From JBFLYN01 sp040756655 (lineage in GTDB: Bacteria > Bacillota > Sulfobacillia > UBA8153): a stretch of 18,694 bases of DNA. The position numbers and the translations under genes were made by a program. Positions 1 to 7,272 of this stretch are shown here, in pieces. Position 1 is the first letter of the stretch, and the number at the start of each line of letters is the position of its first letter. The DNA lies in NCBI GenBank assembly GCA_040756655.1, contig JBFLYN010000051.1, positions 1 through 18,694 of the forward strand. The letters are read 5' to 3'. The notes under the pieces are model-generated. The model ran no database searches. It was not told where the DNA came from and saw only the letters and a list, made by a program, of their open reading frames with translations.

Positions 1-313
1 CGGATAGCTCCAGTCAACCGGAAGGAGTCGTGGACGCCCCTTTTCTTGAACTTAGGAAGTCCAAGTTGCGAAGCGCCTCTTGCGGAGCGCACTGGGAGAC
101 CTAGTACATCCAGGGGAAGTCGGTCTTCTCGAGTACGTTGAGTTCCCGATGCTGTTTGCTAGCATCGGTGCGTTTCCTCTCTTGTTCCCACAGTGCCATG
201 CGACGGGCGAGTCCGCAGTTATAGGCAAAACGTGCGGCCCCTGCATATTTAGCGAGGAGAATGCGTGGCTGGACATTGGGGTCCAGTTCATAACGGTATG
301 CCCGGTTAATCAG
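1..313 (-). pseudogene. tnpB: IS607-family TnpB, 5' part, decayed and cut by the window edge
   Basis: Read on the minus strand, this frame opens just inside the end of tnpA. It starts at a CTG (313-311) where an ATG would be expected, and gives LINRAYRYELDPNVQPRILL then AKYAGAARFAYNCGLARR, the typical N-terminus of the TnpB RNA-guided nuclease encoded by IS607 and IS200/IS605 elements. After 70 codons the frame hits TAG at 103-101, followed in frame by VSQCAPQEALRNLD, normally continuous with the upstream part. Right after that the family sequence jumps, one frame over, to a segment reading PKFKKRGVHDSFRLTGAI. About 20 codons have therefore been lost out of frame. The RuvC catalytic part and the 3' end with any guide (omega) RNA lie beyond the left edge. 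It is almost certainly non-functional. The family call rests on recognised N-terminal motifs and on its place behind tnpA. Confidence 0.85.
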
Positions 314-872
314 CGCGCTCTATCACCTCCAACGCCTTCCGCGCCCGGTTCTTCGCAGAATGCCGCCCATACAGACGGGCACCGAACGATGTCAGCACCT
401 CCATCATGTCTTGTACCAAGTCATCCTTGACTTCGCCGTTCTCCATGACAACTATACGCCGTCCCTGCGCCGCCAATGCCGCTTCCACGTACTCAAACCC
501 AAAGCGCATCAAGCGGTCCCGATGTTCCACGACAATAGTCGTCACCTGCTGATCGGCCAGCAGTTTCAACAACTGCGGACGATGCCCGTCCAAGCCCGAA
601 CCAATCTCGGTAACGGTTTGCGCCACCGCCATTCCACGGCCATTCGCAAACTCCAGAATGCGCACCACTTGCTTTTCCAAGTCCGCTTTCTGGTCGCTAC
701 TCGATACCCGGGCGTAAAGCGCCACCGTTCCCGTGGGTGGTGACGATACTTTCACCAAAATGGTGCCCGTTGCGGTTTGCTCGTATGGAACTGGGAACTT
801 GCCGTTCTTTATCCAACGCCATGCTGTCTTGTATGAAATCCCGTTTTGCTTTGCCCACTCACTTAACTTCAT
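306..872 (-). CDS. tnpA: IS607-family serine recombinase (transposase TnpA)
   Basis: This 188-residue protein catalyses integration and excision of the IS607 element. The N-terminus (MKLSEWAKQNGISYKTAWRW) is a MerR-like helix-turn-helix. The catalytic domain follows, with YARVSSSDQ (nucleophile Ser57, directly after Val as in resolvases) and the conserved EHRDRLMRFG motif around residues 117-126. It has the usual IS607 OrfA length, with the small DNA-binding domain in front of the catalytic domain. I chose the ATG at 872 because AGGTG lies six bases upstream; in-frame GTG 881 and ATG 878 would sit almost at the transcription start. The gene overlaps the start of the tnpB remnant by a few bases, as is normal for these elements. 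No damage is visible, so it could still act although its partner is broken. Base composition looks less GC-rich than the flanks, consistent with transfer. Confidence 0.93.
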   Translation of the reverse strand: MKLSEWAKQNGISYKTAWRWIKNGKFPVPYEQTATGTILVKVSSPPTGTVALYARVSSSDQKADLEKQVVRILEFANGRGMAVAQTVTEIGSGLDGHRPQLLKLLADQQVTTIVVEHRDRLMRFGFEYVEAALAAQGRRIVVMENGEVKDDLVQDMMEVLTSFGARLYGRHSAKNRARKALEVIERAD

Positions 873-889
873 GTCCATCACCTGTGGAT

Positions 890-918
890 ATTATACCACA
901 AAATGCCATACGTGTCAA
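890..918 (-). promoter_or_regulatory. Consensus sigma-A promoter for tnpA
   Basis: On the minus strand, TTGACA (918-913) and TATAAT (895-890) are separated by exactly 17 bases, a perfect consensus match. It points into tnpA, whose ATG lies about 18 bases downstream of the -10 box. It sits at the very end of the IS607 element, so it should fire wherever the element lands. Confidence 0.85.
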
Positions 919-930
919 CGATCCAGTCCA

Positions 931-1098
931 TCAGTTGAAACCCCACAAACCGGAGCTATCGTCCCGGTCCTTCCTTTCCTGCAGGCGCTTGGCCAGACCT
1001 TCCGCGTCTGTTGCCATGCCCGGGTAGGCGTTTACCGTCAGGCGGGCAAACTCCGCCAGGTCCTGGTCTGACGCCAGCTTGCTGATCTTGCGGGACAT
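931..1098 (-). pseudogene. Truncated GNAT (Eis-type) acetyltransferase N-terminus
   Basis: This 55-codon minus-strand frame starts at ATG 1098, behind AGGGGTG about five bases upstream. It reads MSRKISKLASDQDLAEFARL then TVNAYPGMATDAEGLAKRLQ and ends GLWGFN-stop. The pattern of basic start, D-L-x-E-F and then N-A-Y-P-G-M resembles the N-terminus of Eis-like GNAT acetyltransferases, which are normally around 400 residues. The frame ends within a few bases of the inferred right end of the IS607 element, so the likeliest explanation is that the insertion split the gene and the remainder lies left of the window. The ribosome binding site and codon use look like those of a genuine former gene. The family assignment rests on a short stretch and is moderate; truncation by the IS is an inference. 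Confidence 0.5.
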
Positions 1099-1524
1099 GC
1101 TGCACCCCTATCCTGCGTAGTTTGCGTGCCGGGCGGCCCCGGTCTTCGCTTGAGCTGGTCCTGGGAATGGCGGCCGGGTTCTACAACGCCCGCTCACATT
1201 CCTTTTCCTGAAGTCCGGGCACGCGCTCTGTCCCGGCACTTGAGCACGCTCCTGCCTAGGGTCTCATCCAGCCAGGTCTCCGGTAACAGCGGTCTTTGCG
1301 ACCTCCCCCAGCGCGCACAGGACTGGCCCGTGCTGCCTGATGGCCCCCGGGATACCAGGCATCTTCTTTTCGGACCCCTGGGCATGTCCTGATCCTGCCT
1401 GCATTGACTTTCCCACGCGAGGAGGTATGGGCGGGCCCGGGACCGAAGTACACGGGAACACTCGGAACCTGATCACCTTCGATGCCGTCTTTTCGGAAAG
1501 ACAACTCGTAGAGGAGTCTCATCT
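1099..1524. other. 426-base region between divergent genes, no supported gene
   Basis: Short open frames here overlap each other on both strands and have no ribosome binding sites or recognisable motifs. A TTGACT at 1404-1409 is followed 16 bases later by TATGGG, which is too GC-rich to call a promoter. GAGGAG at 1511-1516 serves the lipoprotein gene. The minus-strand frame around 1264-1360 could be a decayed coding remnant, but I cannot assign it. Confidence 0.4.
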
Positions 1525-3804
1525 ATGCGCTCCGCACTGGCCGTTACCATCATCGTTGCGGTGTTCGCGACCGGGTGCACAGGGCTTACGCCCCAGCTTC
1601 CCGCCAGCCCTCCGGTACTGCGGCTGAGCCTGCCGGGCCAATCCGTCACCGCATCGTGTAACGGCGCCCGCTGGCCCGGGATGGCCTCCTACCCGGAAAA
1701 CTGGCCACCGGCGACCCCTTCCACCCCGCTGTTCCTGGAAGCCCCAGGCAGGTTGTCCATGGTCCTGGACGGGACGGCCGTGGCGCCAGAGCGAGTCCGG
1801 GTGGAGGTACTGCCGTCCTGGAGACCCGGGGAAGAGGCTGGGGCAGGATCCGTCTTCTCACTGCATTCCGCGGAGATTACCCGGTTTTCCACCGGCACTT
1901 CCCAGGTAAGCTGCGAATGGGACGTGCCAGAACTACCCCCCGGTACCCCGTCCGAGGCCGGGCGCTATACCCTCCGGGTCACGGCCAGGTGGGCCGGGCC
2001 GGCCGAGGCCGTATACTACGTCCGTTTCCAGTTGGCAACCCAGGCCCTGGTGTCAGCGGTAAAAACCGTGCCAGTGTTGTTTGCCGGCGCAGCCTGGGCC
2101 CAAGACCAGCAGACCCTGGAAACCCTGCTGGTCCCCGGGGAGCGTGGGCGGCCCCGGGTACAGGATTCCGGGCCCCTCTCCGCCACCCTGTATTCCAGCT
2201 GGAACGTGCTCTTTTGGCGCCCTCACGGCAACGACGAGTACCGGCCCGTCTCGGCGCCGCAGGTGGTGGTGAAGTCGGTGGGCCCTGCCCCGGATGGCCC
2301 CTACGCCGAGGCCCGGCTACACTACCAGGTGGAAGCCTCCGCCCGGGACGGTACCTACACTTTGGACGTCACCGAAACGTACTACCTGGAGCGCCAGGGA
2401 GAGGCCTGGCTGGTCCAGCACATGGAACGATCGGCCGTCCCCCGCTTGCGGGACGGCGAACCCGGGTGGCGGCCCCAGGTAGCCGTGGACGGCCAGTCCC
2501 TGAAGCTAGGGCCGTTTACCGGGGTGGACCTATGGGGTGGTCCGGCCTGGAGCCAGGATGGACAAAAAGTGGCTTTTGCCGTTGATAATTTCGGCTATCA
2601 AGAGCTCTGGGCGTGCGGGCGGCAAGGGGAGGACCTGCGCCTTATGCTGGCCCTTCCTCTTCATGACCTGGACTTGCCCCAACCGGAATTGCACCTTTTG
2701 GACTGGATGCCTGACGATGCACGGGTGAGGTTCCTGGTTAGCGGCTACCAGGTGGTGGGTCCTCATGCAGGTCACGCTGGGTTCTGGTTCGGAGAGGTCA
2801 GCTACCCGGAAGGTGAGGTCCAGGACGTAGCTTTCATCCCGGCCAGCGCCACGGCACTGCTGCGCAGCCTCAGGGTTACCGCCGACGGCACCAGCGCCGT
2901 CTTTGTGAGCTCGCCGGACCTGTGGAGGGTTGACCTCCTTTCTGGTGAAGTATTCCACCTGGCCGGTGACTTGCCGGGTTGGGACGGGCTCTTCGTGCTG
3001 CACTACTCCCCGTCGGGCTGGCACGGGGCCTACGCGTCCTCGGGCAGTCCCGCGGCTTTGGGGGTGTACGATCTCCGCACCGGAAAGCGGCACGAATTCG
3101 ACCTTGCTCCAGGTGATACCGCCTTCTTCGCCGGATGGACCCCGGGCGGGCTCATGGCCGTGGCCATAGCCCGGGAGGTAACCAGCTACGGAGAAACTTC
3201 CTGGCCCGCGGGCTGCACCGCCCTGAGATTCTACGATACCCAGGGCGGGCTCAAACGCGAAATCGTGCCCCCGGACCACAATGACCGGATACGGCACTGG
3301 GACTGGACGGAAGACGACCGGATACTGGTCTTCACCGTGGGGCCCCGGGTACCGCCGGGAGGTCCCAGCCTGGTGCATGGGCTCTGGCTCTGGCAAGAGC
3401 CGGGCAAGCTCCAGCCGCTGGCCGTCCTCACCGGCGAGATCGATCTCTTGACCTGGGTGGACAACGAGACTGCGGTGGAGGTGTGGCAGCGGGCCCGGGG
3501 AGAACTGGAGCGGACCGGGGTCAGGATCTCGCTCAGTGGCACGATCACCCGCCTGACCCAGGCAACCCGCCAAGAGCTGGAGCTGGGTCGCTTGGGGGCG
3601 GCGACCTTTTTGTGTTACCAAGACGGCGGCATCACCCGGGTGGTAGCCCGCAGGCCGGGTCAGGAGGATGTCCTGATCGTCCAGGGCGAGTTTGCGGTCC
3701 GGGAAGCCAAGACCGGTCCCGGCACGTTGGTTTTCGTCACCCATTCGCTACCGGGTGAACGGTTGCCTCTAGCGGTCTACCTGCATTTTGTTCACGGGGA
3801 GTAG
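1525..3804 (+). CDS. Large lipoprotein with C-terminal beta-propeller-like (TolB/WD40-like) region
   Basis: This 759-residue protein begins with a lipoprotein signal peptide (MRSALAVTIIVAVFATGC), with the lipidated cysteine at residue 18, so it should be anchored outside the membrane. Residues about 20-170 look like an Ig-like beta domain (GRYTLRVTARW). A middle domain (about 190-320) has the look of a small alpha/beta fold (YTLDVTETYYLERQGEAWLV). From about 335 onward, repeats of the type GGPAWSQDGQKVAFAVD and a matching ELWACGRQGEDLRLML indicate TolB/WD40-like blades. The start is supported by GAGGAG eight bases upstream. Its stop lies eight bases before the deaminase gene. I do not recognise a named family: actinobacterial LpqB has a comparable lipoprotein-plus-propeller layout, but no GerMN motif is evident here. 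The substrate or binding partner is unknown. Confidence 0.85.
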   Translation: MRSALAVTIIVAVFATGCTGLTPQLPASPPVLRLSLPGQSVTASCNGARWPGMASYPENWPPATPSTPLFLEAPGRLSMVLDGTAVAPERVRVEVLPSWRPGEEAGAGSVFSLHSAEITRFSTGTSQVSCEWDVPELPPGTPSEAGRYTLRVTARWAGPAEAVYYVRFQLATQALVSAVKTVPVLFAGAAWAQDQQTLETLLVPGERGRPRVQDSGPLSATLYSSWNVLFWRPHGNDEYRPVSAPQVVVKSVGPAPDGPYAEARLHYQVEASARDGTYTLDVTETYYLERQGEAWLVQHMERSAVPRLRDGEPGWRPQVAVDGQSLKLGPFTGVDLWGGPAWSQDGQKVAFAVDNFGYQELWACGRQGEDLRLMLALPLHDLDLPQPELHLLDWMPDDARVRFLVSGYQVVGPHAGHAGFWFGEVSYPEGEVQDVAFIPASATALLRSLRVTADGTSAVFVSSPDLWRVDLLSGEVFHLAGDLPGWDGLFVLHYSPSGWHGAYASSGSPAALGVYDLRTGKRHEFDLAPGDTAFFAGWTPGGLMAVAIAREVTSYGETSWPAGCTALRFYDTQGGLKREIVPPDHNDRIRHWDWTEDDRILVFTVGPRVPPGGPSLVHGLWLWQEPGKLQPLAVLTGEIDLLTWVDNETAVEVWQRARGELERTGVRISLSGTITRLTQATRQELELGRLGAATFLCYQDGGITRVVARRPGQEDVLIVQGEFAVREAKTGPGTLVFVTHSLPGERLPLAVYLHFVHGE

Positions 3805-3812
3805 GAGTAACC

Positions 3813-4451
3813 ATGTGGGATACTCTGTGCGAGGTCTGGAAGGTATGCCTTCACGAAGCCTGGGAAGCATATTGCCACGGTTCGGTGCCCATCGGCGCCG
3901 CCATTGTCCATGACGGCACGGTCATCGCCCGGGGACGCAACCGTATCTTCGAGACGTCGGCCCCTCCCGGCCAAGTGTGCGGCAACCACCTGGCTCACGC
4001 CGAACTCAATGCCCTGTTGCAGGTAAGCCGGGCGGGCGTTCCCCTCCAGCAGTATGTCCTGTACACCACCATGGAGCCTTGCCCCCTGTGCATGGGGGCC
4101 CTGTACATGTCCGGTCTCCGTACCCTCCACTTCGCCGCCCGCGATCGCCGGGCCGGGAGCACCGACCTGCTGGGCACCACCGGCTACCTCGGCCGGAAGA
4201 CCGTGGCGGTACACGGCCCCCATGCCCAACTGGAAGCAGTGCAACTGGCTTTGAAAACCGACTACTTCCTGCGCAGAGAAAACCGCCAACAGGCCCTGGA
4301 GTTGCTGGAAGATTGGGCCCAGGACTGCCCCGGGGGGGTTGCCCTGGGGTATCACCTGTATGACTCCGGCAGGCTGGTAGAGGCCAGCCAGGCCCGGGAA
4401 CCAGTCTCCGCCCTGGTCCGGGAACTGGCCGGAGCCCTCGCGGCTTCCTGA
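3813..4451 (+). CDS. Cytidine/deoxycytidylate/tRNA-adenosine deaminase-family protein
   Basis: This is a zinc-dependent deaminase of the TadA/CDA superfamily, 212 residues long. The metal and catalytic motif HAE is at 62-64 (His62 zinc ligand, Glu64 proton shuttle), and PCPLC is at 89-93 (Cys90 and Cys93 zinc ligands). MEPCPLCMGALYMSGL fits the TadA/guanine deaminase branch best. TadA proteins are usually about 150-165 residues. Here a C-terminal extension of about 50-60 residues (KTDYFLRRENRQQALELL onward) is predicted to be helical. The ATG follows the lipoprotein stop by eight bases, with GTAGGAG as ribosome binding site, so the two genes are probably co-transcribed. The substrate cannot be fixed from sequence; the lipoprotein context argues for a nucleoside or base deaminase rather than the essential tRNA enzyme. 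Confidence 0.88.
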   Translation: MWDTLCEVWKVCLHEAWEAYCHGSVPIGAAIVHDGTVIARGRNRIFETSAPPGQVCGNHLAHAELNALLQVSRAGVPLQQYVLYTTMEPCPLCMGALYMSGLRTLHFAARDRRAGSTDLLGTTGYLGRKTVAVHGPHAQLEAVQLALKTDYFLRRENRQQALELLEDWAQDCPGGVALGYHLYDSGRLVEASQAREPVSALVRELAGALAAS

Positions 4452-4534
4452 CCCGTATGAGCCCGGGCATCCAGCAGAAATCCCGGGGCAGCACGCCGGA
4501 GCACCAGTACAATCGCCCCAAGGAGGTAGCTGGA

Positions 4535-5857
4535 TTGACCACCGGGCACTGGACCGCTTTTGAGGAGTTCACCCGCGGTATCATGACCGAATACCACGTC
4601 GCAGGTACAGCCGTTGCCGTGGCCCAGGATGGTAAGATCGCGTACGCACGGGGCTTCGGACTGCGCAGCCTGGAGCCACCGCTTCCGGTTACCCCGGAGA
4701 CGGTTTTTGGGATCGCCTCGGTGACCAAGTCCTTTACCGCCCTGGCCATCATGGACCTGGCTGGCCAGGGCAAACTCGAACCCGAAGACCCGGTCAAAGA
4801 ACACCTGCCGGATTTTGCCGTGCCCGGTCACGGTGACATAAGGATCCACCACCTGCTTTCCCATACCGCGGGCATCCCGCCCCTCCGGAGACGGCAGGAG
4901 CTGGCCGGGTTTTGCGAGCACCTGAACTACCTTGCTACCGCCCGTTACCGTCTCCTCGGGCAACCGGGCCGTTACCTCAGTTACTGCAACGACGCCTTCC
5001 TGGTGCTGGGGGCCGTCATCGAGCGGGTCACGGGCCGCCCCTACCGGGAGTACGTGAAAGAGACCATCCTGGACAGGCTGGCCATGTCCCGCTCCACCTT
5101 CAGCCTGTCGGAGCTGGAAGGCCTGGACAACGTGACCTGCCTTTACTTATACGACCCGGCGGAAGGCGTGCTGAAACAGCAGCCCTGGCCGGAGCTGGGC
5201 AACTACGACGTGGGCGGGGGCATCCGCTCCACCGTGCTGGACCTTGTAAAGTACGGCGGCGCCTACACCGGCCAATAGCACCTGGTTTCCGCGGATGGGC
5301 TGGCCAGGATGCAGGCTCCCGTGTACCCTATCGGTCCCGGCCGCTACTATGCGTACGCCCTCCAGGTGACTCCAGGGTACTGCGGCATGACCCTGGTGGA
5401 GCATGGCGGGAGCCAGGTGGGGGTATCTTCCCACTTTGGCTTCGTGCCGGAAGCGGGCCTCAGCGCGGCGGTGCTCACCAACGTTTCCCGGGTGCCCGCG
5501 GACGTGATCTGGCAGGGTGCCGTCAACACCGCCCTGGGACTGCCCTTGGAGCAGGCACCGCCCGTGCCCCCGGGCGTCGACCTCGAGCCCGGGGAGTTGG
5601 CCCAATACCAGGGGGCTTACGGCTCCGACGAAGGCGGCAACGCCCGGGTGTTCCTGGAAGGGGACGTTCTGAAGGTAACCACGGAGGGTGAGACCCTGGC
5701 ATTGACCCCGGTGGGAGACCACACGTTCACGTACGTGTCCCGGGCCCGGGCGCGGACGCTGAAGTTCGTATGGCATGATCAAGAAGGCTGCTGGATGCTG
5801 TTTGCCGGCCTGCGCATGCACAGGAAGTTGCCCGGTGCGGGGGAGGTACCCCAGTGA
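4535..5857 (+). pseudogene. Serine hydrolase, class C beta-lactamase/PBP fold, interrupted by an in-frame amber codon
   Basis: A single reading frame encodes an AmpC-type serine hydrolase (Pfam Beta-lactamase family) of about 440 codons, with a TAG at 5276-5278 (codon 248). All three catalytic motifs are recognisable: SVTK (Ser62, Lys65), YCN (Tyr150, Asn152) and HGG (290-292, the KTG equivalent). The first two lie before the stop and the third after it, so neither half could form a complete active site. The C-terminal part (from about residue 350) resembles the DUF3471-like beta domain often attached to such hydrolases. I chose TTG 4535 because AAGGAGG lies eight bases upstream; the in-frame ATG at 4457 lacks such a site and adds 26 unconserved residues. 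There is no signal peptide. Apart from the one stop, the frame is undamaged, so the lesion is recent or a sequence error. Confidence 0.85.
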
Positions 5858-6520
5858 CCGAAAGGAAAGGACCCGAGTCCATGGCGGGCTTTTGCGACGC
5901 CCGGGCCGGTGGCTACGACGAGCACGTGCAAGCTGTCCTGGGGAGGTGCTTTTCTGAGTACTACCGGGCGATGGCCGAAGGCATAGACCAGACCATGGAG
6001 GGCATAGCCATCCGGGCTGGGGTGCGGTACCGGGGCCGAGCAGGAGGGGGGCCCGGCGCCCCGCGCCCGGGTCACCGCGGTTGATGTCTCCCAGGAAATG
6101 CTGCGACGGCTTGAGCAGAAAATGTCCAGGCACCGTGACCAGTTGACCCTGGTGAGGGGCTCATATATGGACTTTTCCTATCCCCACACAGCCTACGATT
6201 ACGTGGTCCATCATGACCATGCACCACCTTGTGTGCTCCACCAAGCGCCGTCTTTGCGAAAGCATCAGGGAAGTCCCTAAGGCCCCGGGGGAAAGTGCAT
6301 CGAGGGCGACTACGTGGTCGCCGGGGACAAGGAAACGGAACTGCTGGCCGCTTATGAGGGAAAGACTGGCTAGCTTGGCGTAAGCAGAGACGAGGACTAC
6401 CGTAGCGCTATCCCCTTTTCCGTACAAACCCAGACCCGGCTCCTGAGCGAAGCCGGTTTTGCCCGGGTCGAAATGGTCTGGCACCGGAATGCGGCGGCGG
6501 TCCCGGTAGCCCCCACCTAG
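5854..6520 (+). pseudogene. SAM-dependent class I methyltransferase, multiply frameshifted
   Basis: The gene starts at GTG 5854, overlapping the hydrolase stop, with GGGGGAGG about seven bases upstream. The first frame encodes MTERKGPESMAGFCDARAGG and a helical N-terminus. Just before motif I it must shift by one base: LGCGTGA, then VTAVDVSQEMLRRLEQKM, read only in the second frame. After AYDYVV it shifts again so that IMTMHHLVCSTKRRL appears (expected motif IV/V region), and shifts back for GGKCIEGDYVVAGDKETELL. A TAG follows at 6371-6373, after which the same frame continues through TRLLSEAGFARVEMVWHRN to TAG 6518-6520. Each family motif is present, but at least three frameshifts and one stop separate them. 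It is clearly decayed, more so than its upstream neighbour. The substrate of the former enzyme is unknown. Confidence 0.88.
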
Positions 6521-6755
6521 GCCCTAGGTCCAGTCATCCTGTGCGGGCAACCAGTGCTGCCCAGCATGGATACCATCAGCACCTGGACTCATCCTTGCCC
6601 CGGCTCATGTCCCGATGACCACTAGCGCTGGTGGCCTAGAAGTGGAAGCACCGCAGCCCAGTGGTGACCTTGGGAGCTGGGAACTCAACCGGCACCACCA
6701 TGACACTCCCTCTTTTGCCCAACCCGGCCGGACACCTCAGCCCACTCTCGCCAAT
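6521..6755. other. Spacer between methyltransferase remnant and MarR promoter, nothing recognised
   Basis: I see no open frame with a ribosome binding site, no convincing hairpin with a T-tract and no repeat. Together with the operator and promoter that follow, it makes up a 302-base stretch without a gene. Confidence 0.5.
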
Positions 6756-6773
6756 TAGTTTACATGTTAACTA
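6756..6773. promoter_or_regulatory. Probable MarR operator overlapping the -35 box
   Basis: TAGTTTACATGTTAACTA is an 18-base near-palindrome: 8 of 9 half-site pairs match, centred on ACATGT. It covers the -35 hexamer of the promoter serving the MarR gene directly downstream. MarR dimers typically bind palindromes of this length and repress their own operon from such positions. Binding by this particular protein is an inference. A second short perfect palindrome, GCTATAGC (6785-6792), overlaps the -10 box. Confidence 0.65.
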
Positions 6774-6787
6774 TATCCGTGTATGCT
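6759..6787 (+). promoter_or_regulatory. Sigma-A-type promoter of the MarR operon
   Basis: TTTACA (6759-6764) and TATGCT (6782-6787) are spaced by 17 bases, in a locally AT-rich patch that stands out from the GC-rich surroundings. The ribosome binding site AAAGGAGG and the TTG start of the MarR gene follow within about 36 bases. Confidence 0.7.
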
Positions 6788-6822
6788 ATAGCTGACCGGT
6801 AATACAAAGGAGGCAAGACGGG

Positions 6823-7272
6823 TTGCCCGGCATCGACACTTTATGGGTACACGCCCACAATATCCTGCGCTCGGCCCGGCAGATCCTTAACGAAGAACTG
6901 GAGTCACTGGGCTTGAGCAGCGCAGAAGGCAATATCCTCCTCCAGCTTTTGAGCCAGGGCGATTCGGTTCACCAAGAGGATATCGGCGAGAGACTGGACA
7001 TAAGCAAACCTGCGGTTTCCCGGGCGGTAAACTCCCTTGAGGCCAAGGGCTACCTTGCCCGCACCCCGGATGCCCGGGATCGGCGGGCTACCCTGGTGCT
7101 TCTTACAGGTAAGGCCAAGGCCACCGGGCCACACATTGAGAGCATCTACCAGCAGCTAGTTGCCCTCGCCGCCCAGGGTCTATCCCCGGAGGAGATCCAC
7201 GGCTTCACTCGAGTCTTTGAGCGGGTGTCGGAAAACTTCACCCAGGCCAGGAAGAGGAGAGGGTGCCCTTGA
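6823..7272 (+). CDS. MarR-family transcriptional regulator
   Basis: This 149-residue winged-helix regulator reads through the standard MarR layout: an N-terminal helix (HNILRSARQILNEELESLGL), a DNA-binding region with DIGERLDISKPAVSRAVNSL as the recognition part (about residues 51-70), and the wing motif TPDARDRRATLVLLTGKAKA (about 82-101), where DxRDRR is the family hallmark. A C-terminal dimerisation helix follows. The start is TTG at 6823, set by AAAGGAGG nine bases upstream. Its stop overlaps the next gene (TGATG), so it is the first gene of a three-gene operon. The palindrome over its own promoter suggests autoregulation. MarR proteins usually respond to small phenolic or lipophilic ligands or to oxidation; no cysteine typical of the OhrR sensor is near the N-terminus. 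The ligand is unknown. Confidence 0.93.
   Translation: MPGIDTLWVHAHNILRSARQILNEELESLGLSSAEGNILLQLLSQGDSVHQEDIGERLDISKPAVSRAVNSLEAKGYLARTPDARDRRATLVLLTGKAKATGPHIESIYQQLVALAAQGLSPEEIHGFTRVFERVSENFTQARKRRGCP

Noticed and set aside
1256..1522. Minus-strand frames in the spacer between the GNAT remnant and the lipoprotein
   Set aside because: Several overlapping short frames, none with a ribosome binding site or family motif.
2530..3744. 404-residue minus-strand frame inside the large lipoprotein
   Set aside because: Antisense shadow of a GC-rich gene; no ribosome binding site and no recognisable domain.
5276..5278. Amber codon as a pyrrolysine site
   Set aside because: Beta-lactamase-fold hydrolases are not known to use pyrrolysine, the codon is outside the catalytic motifs and no PYLIS-like structure was noted; nonsense mutation is simpler.
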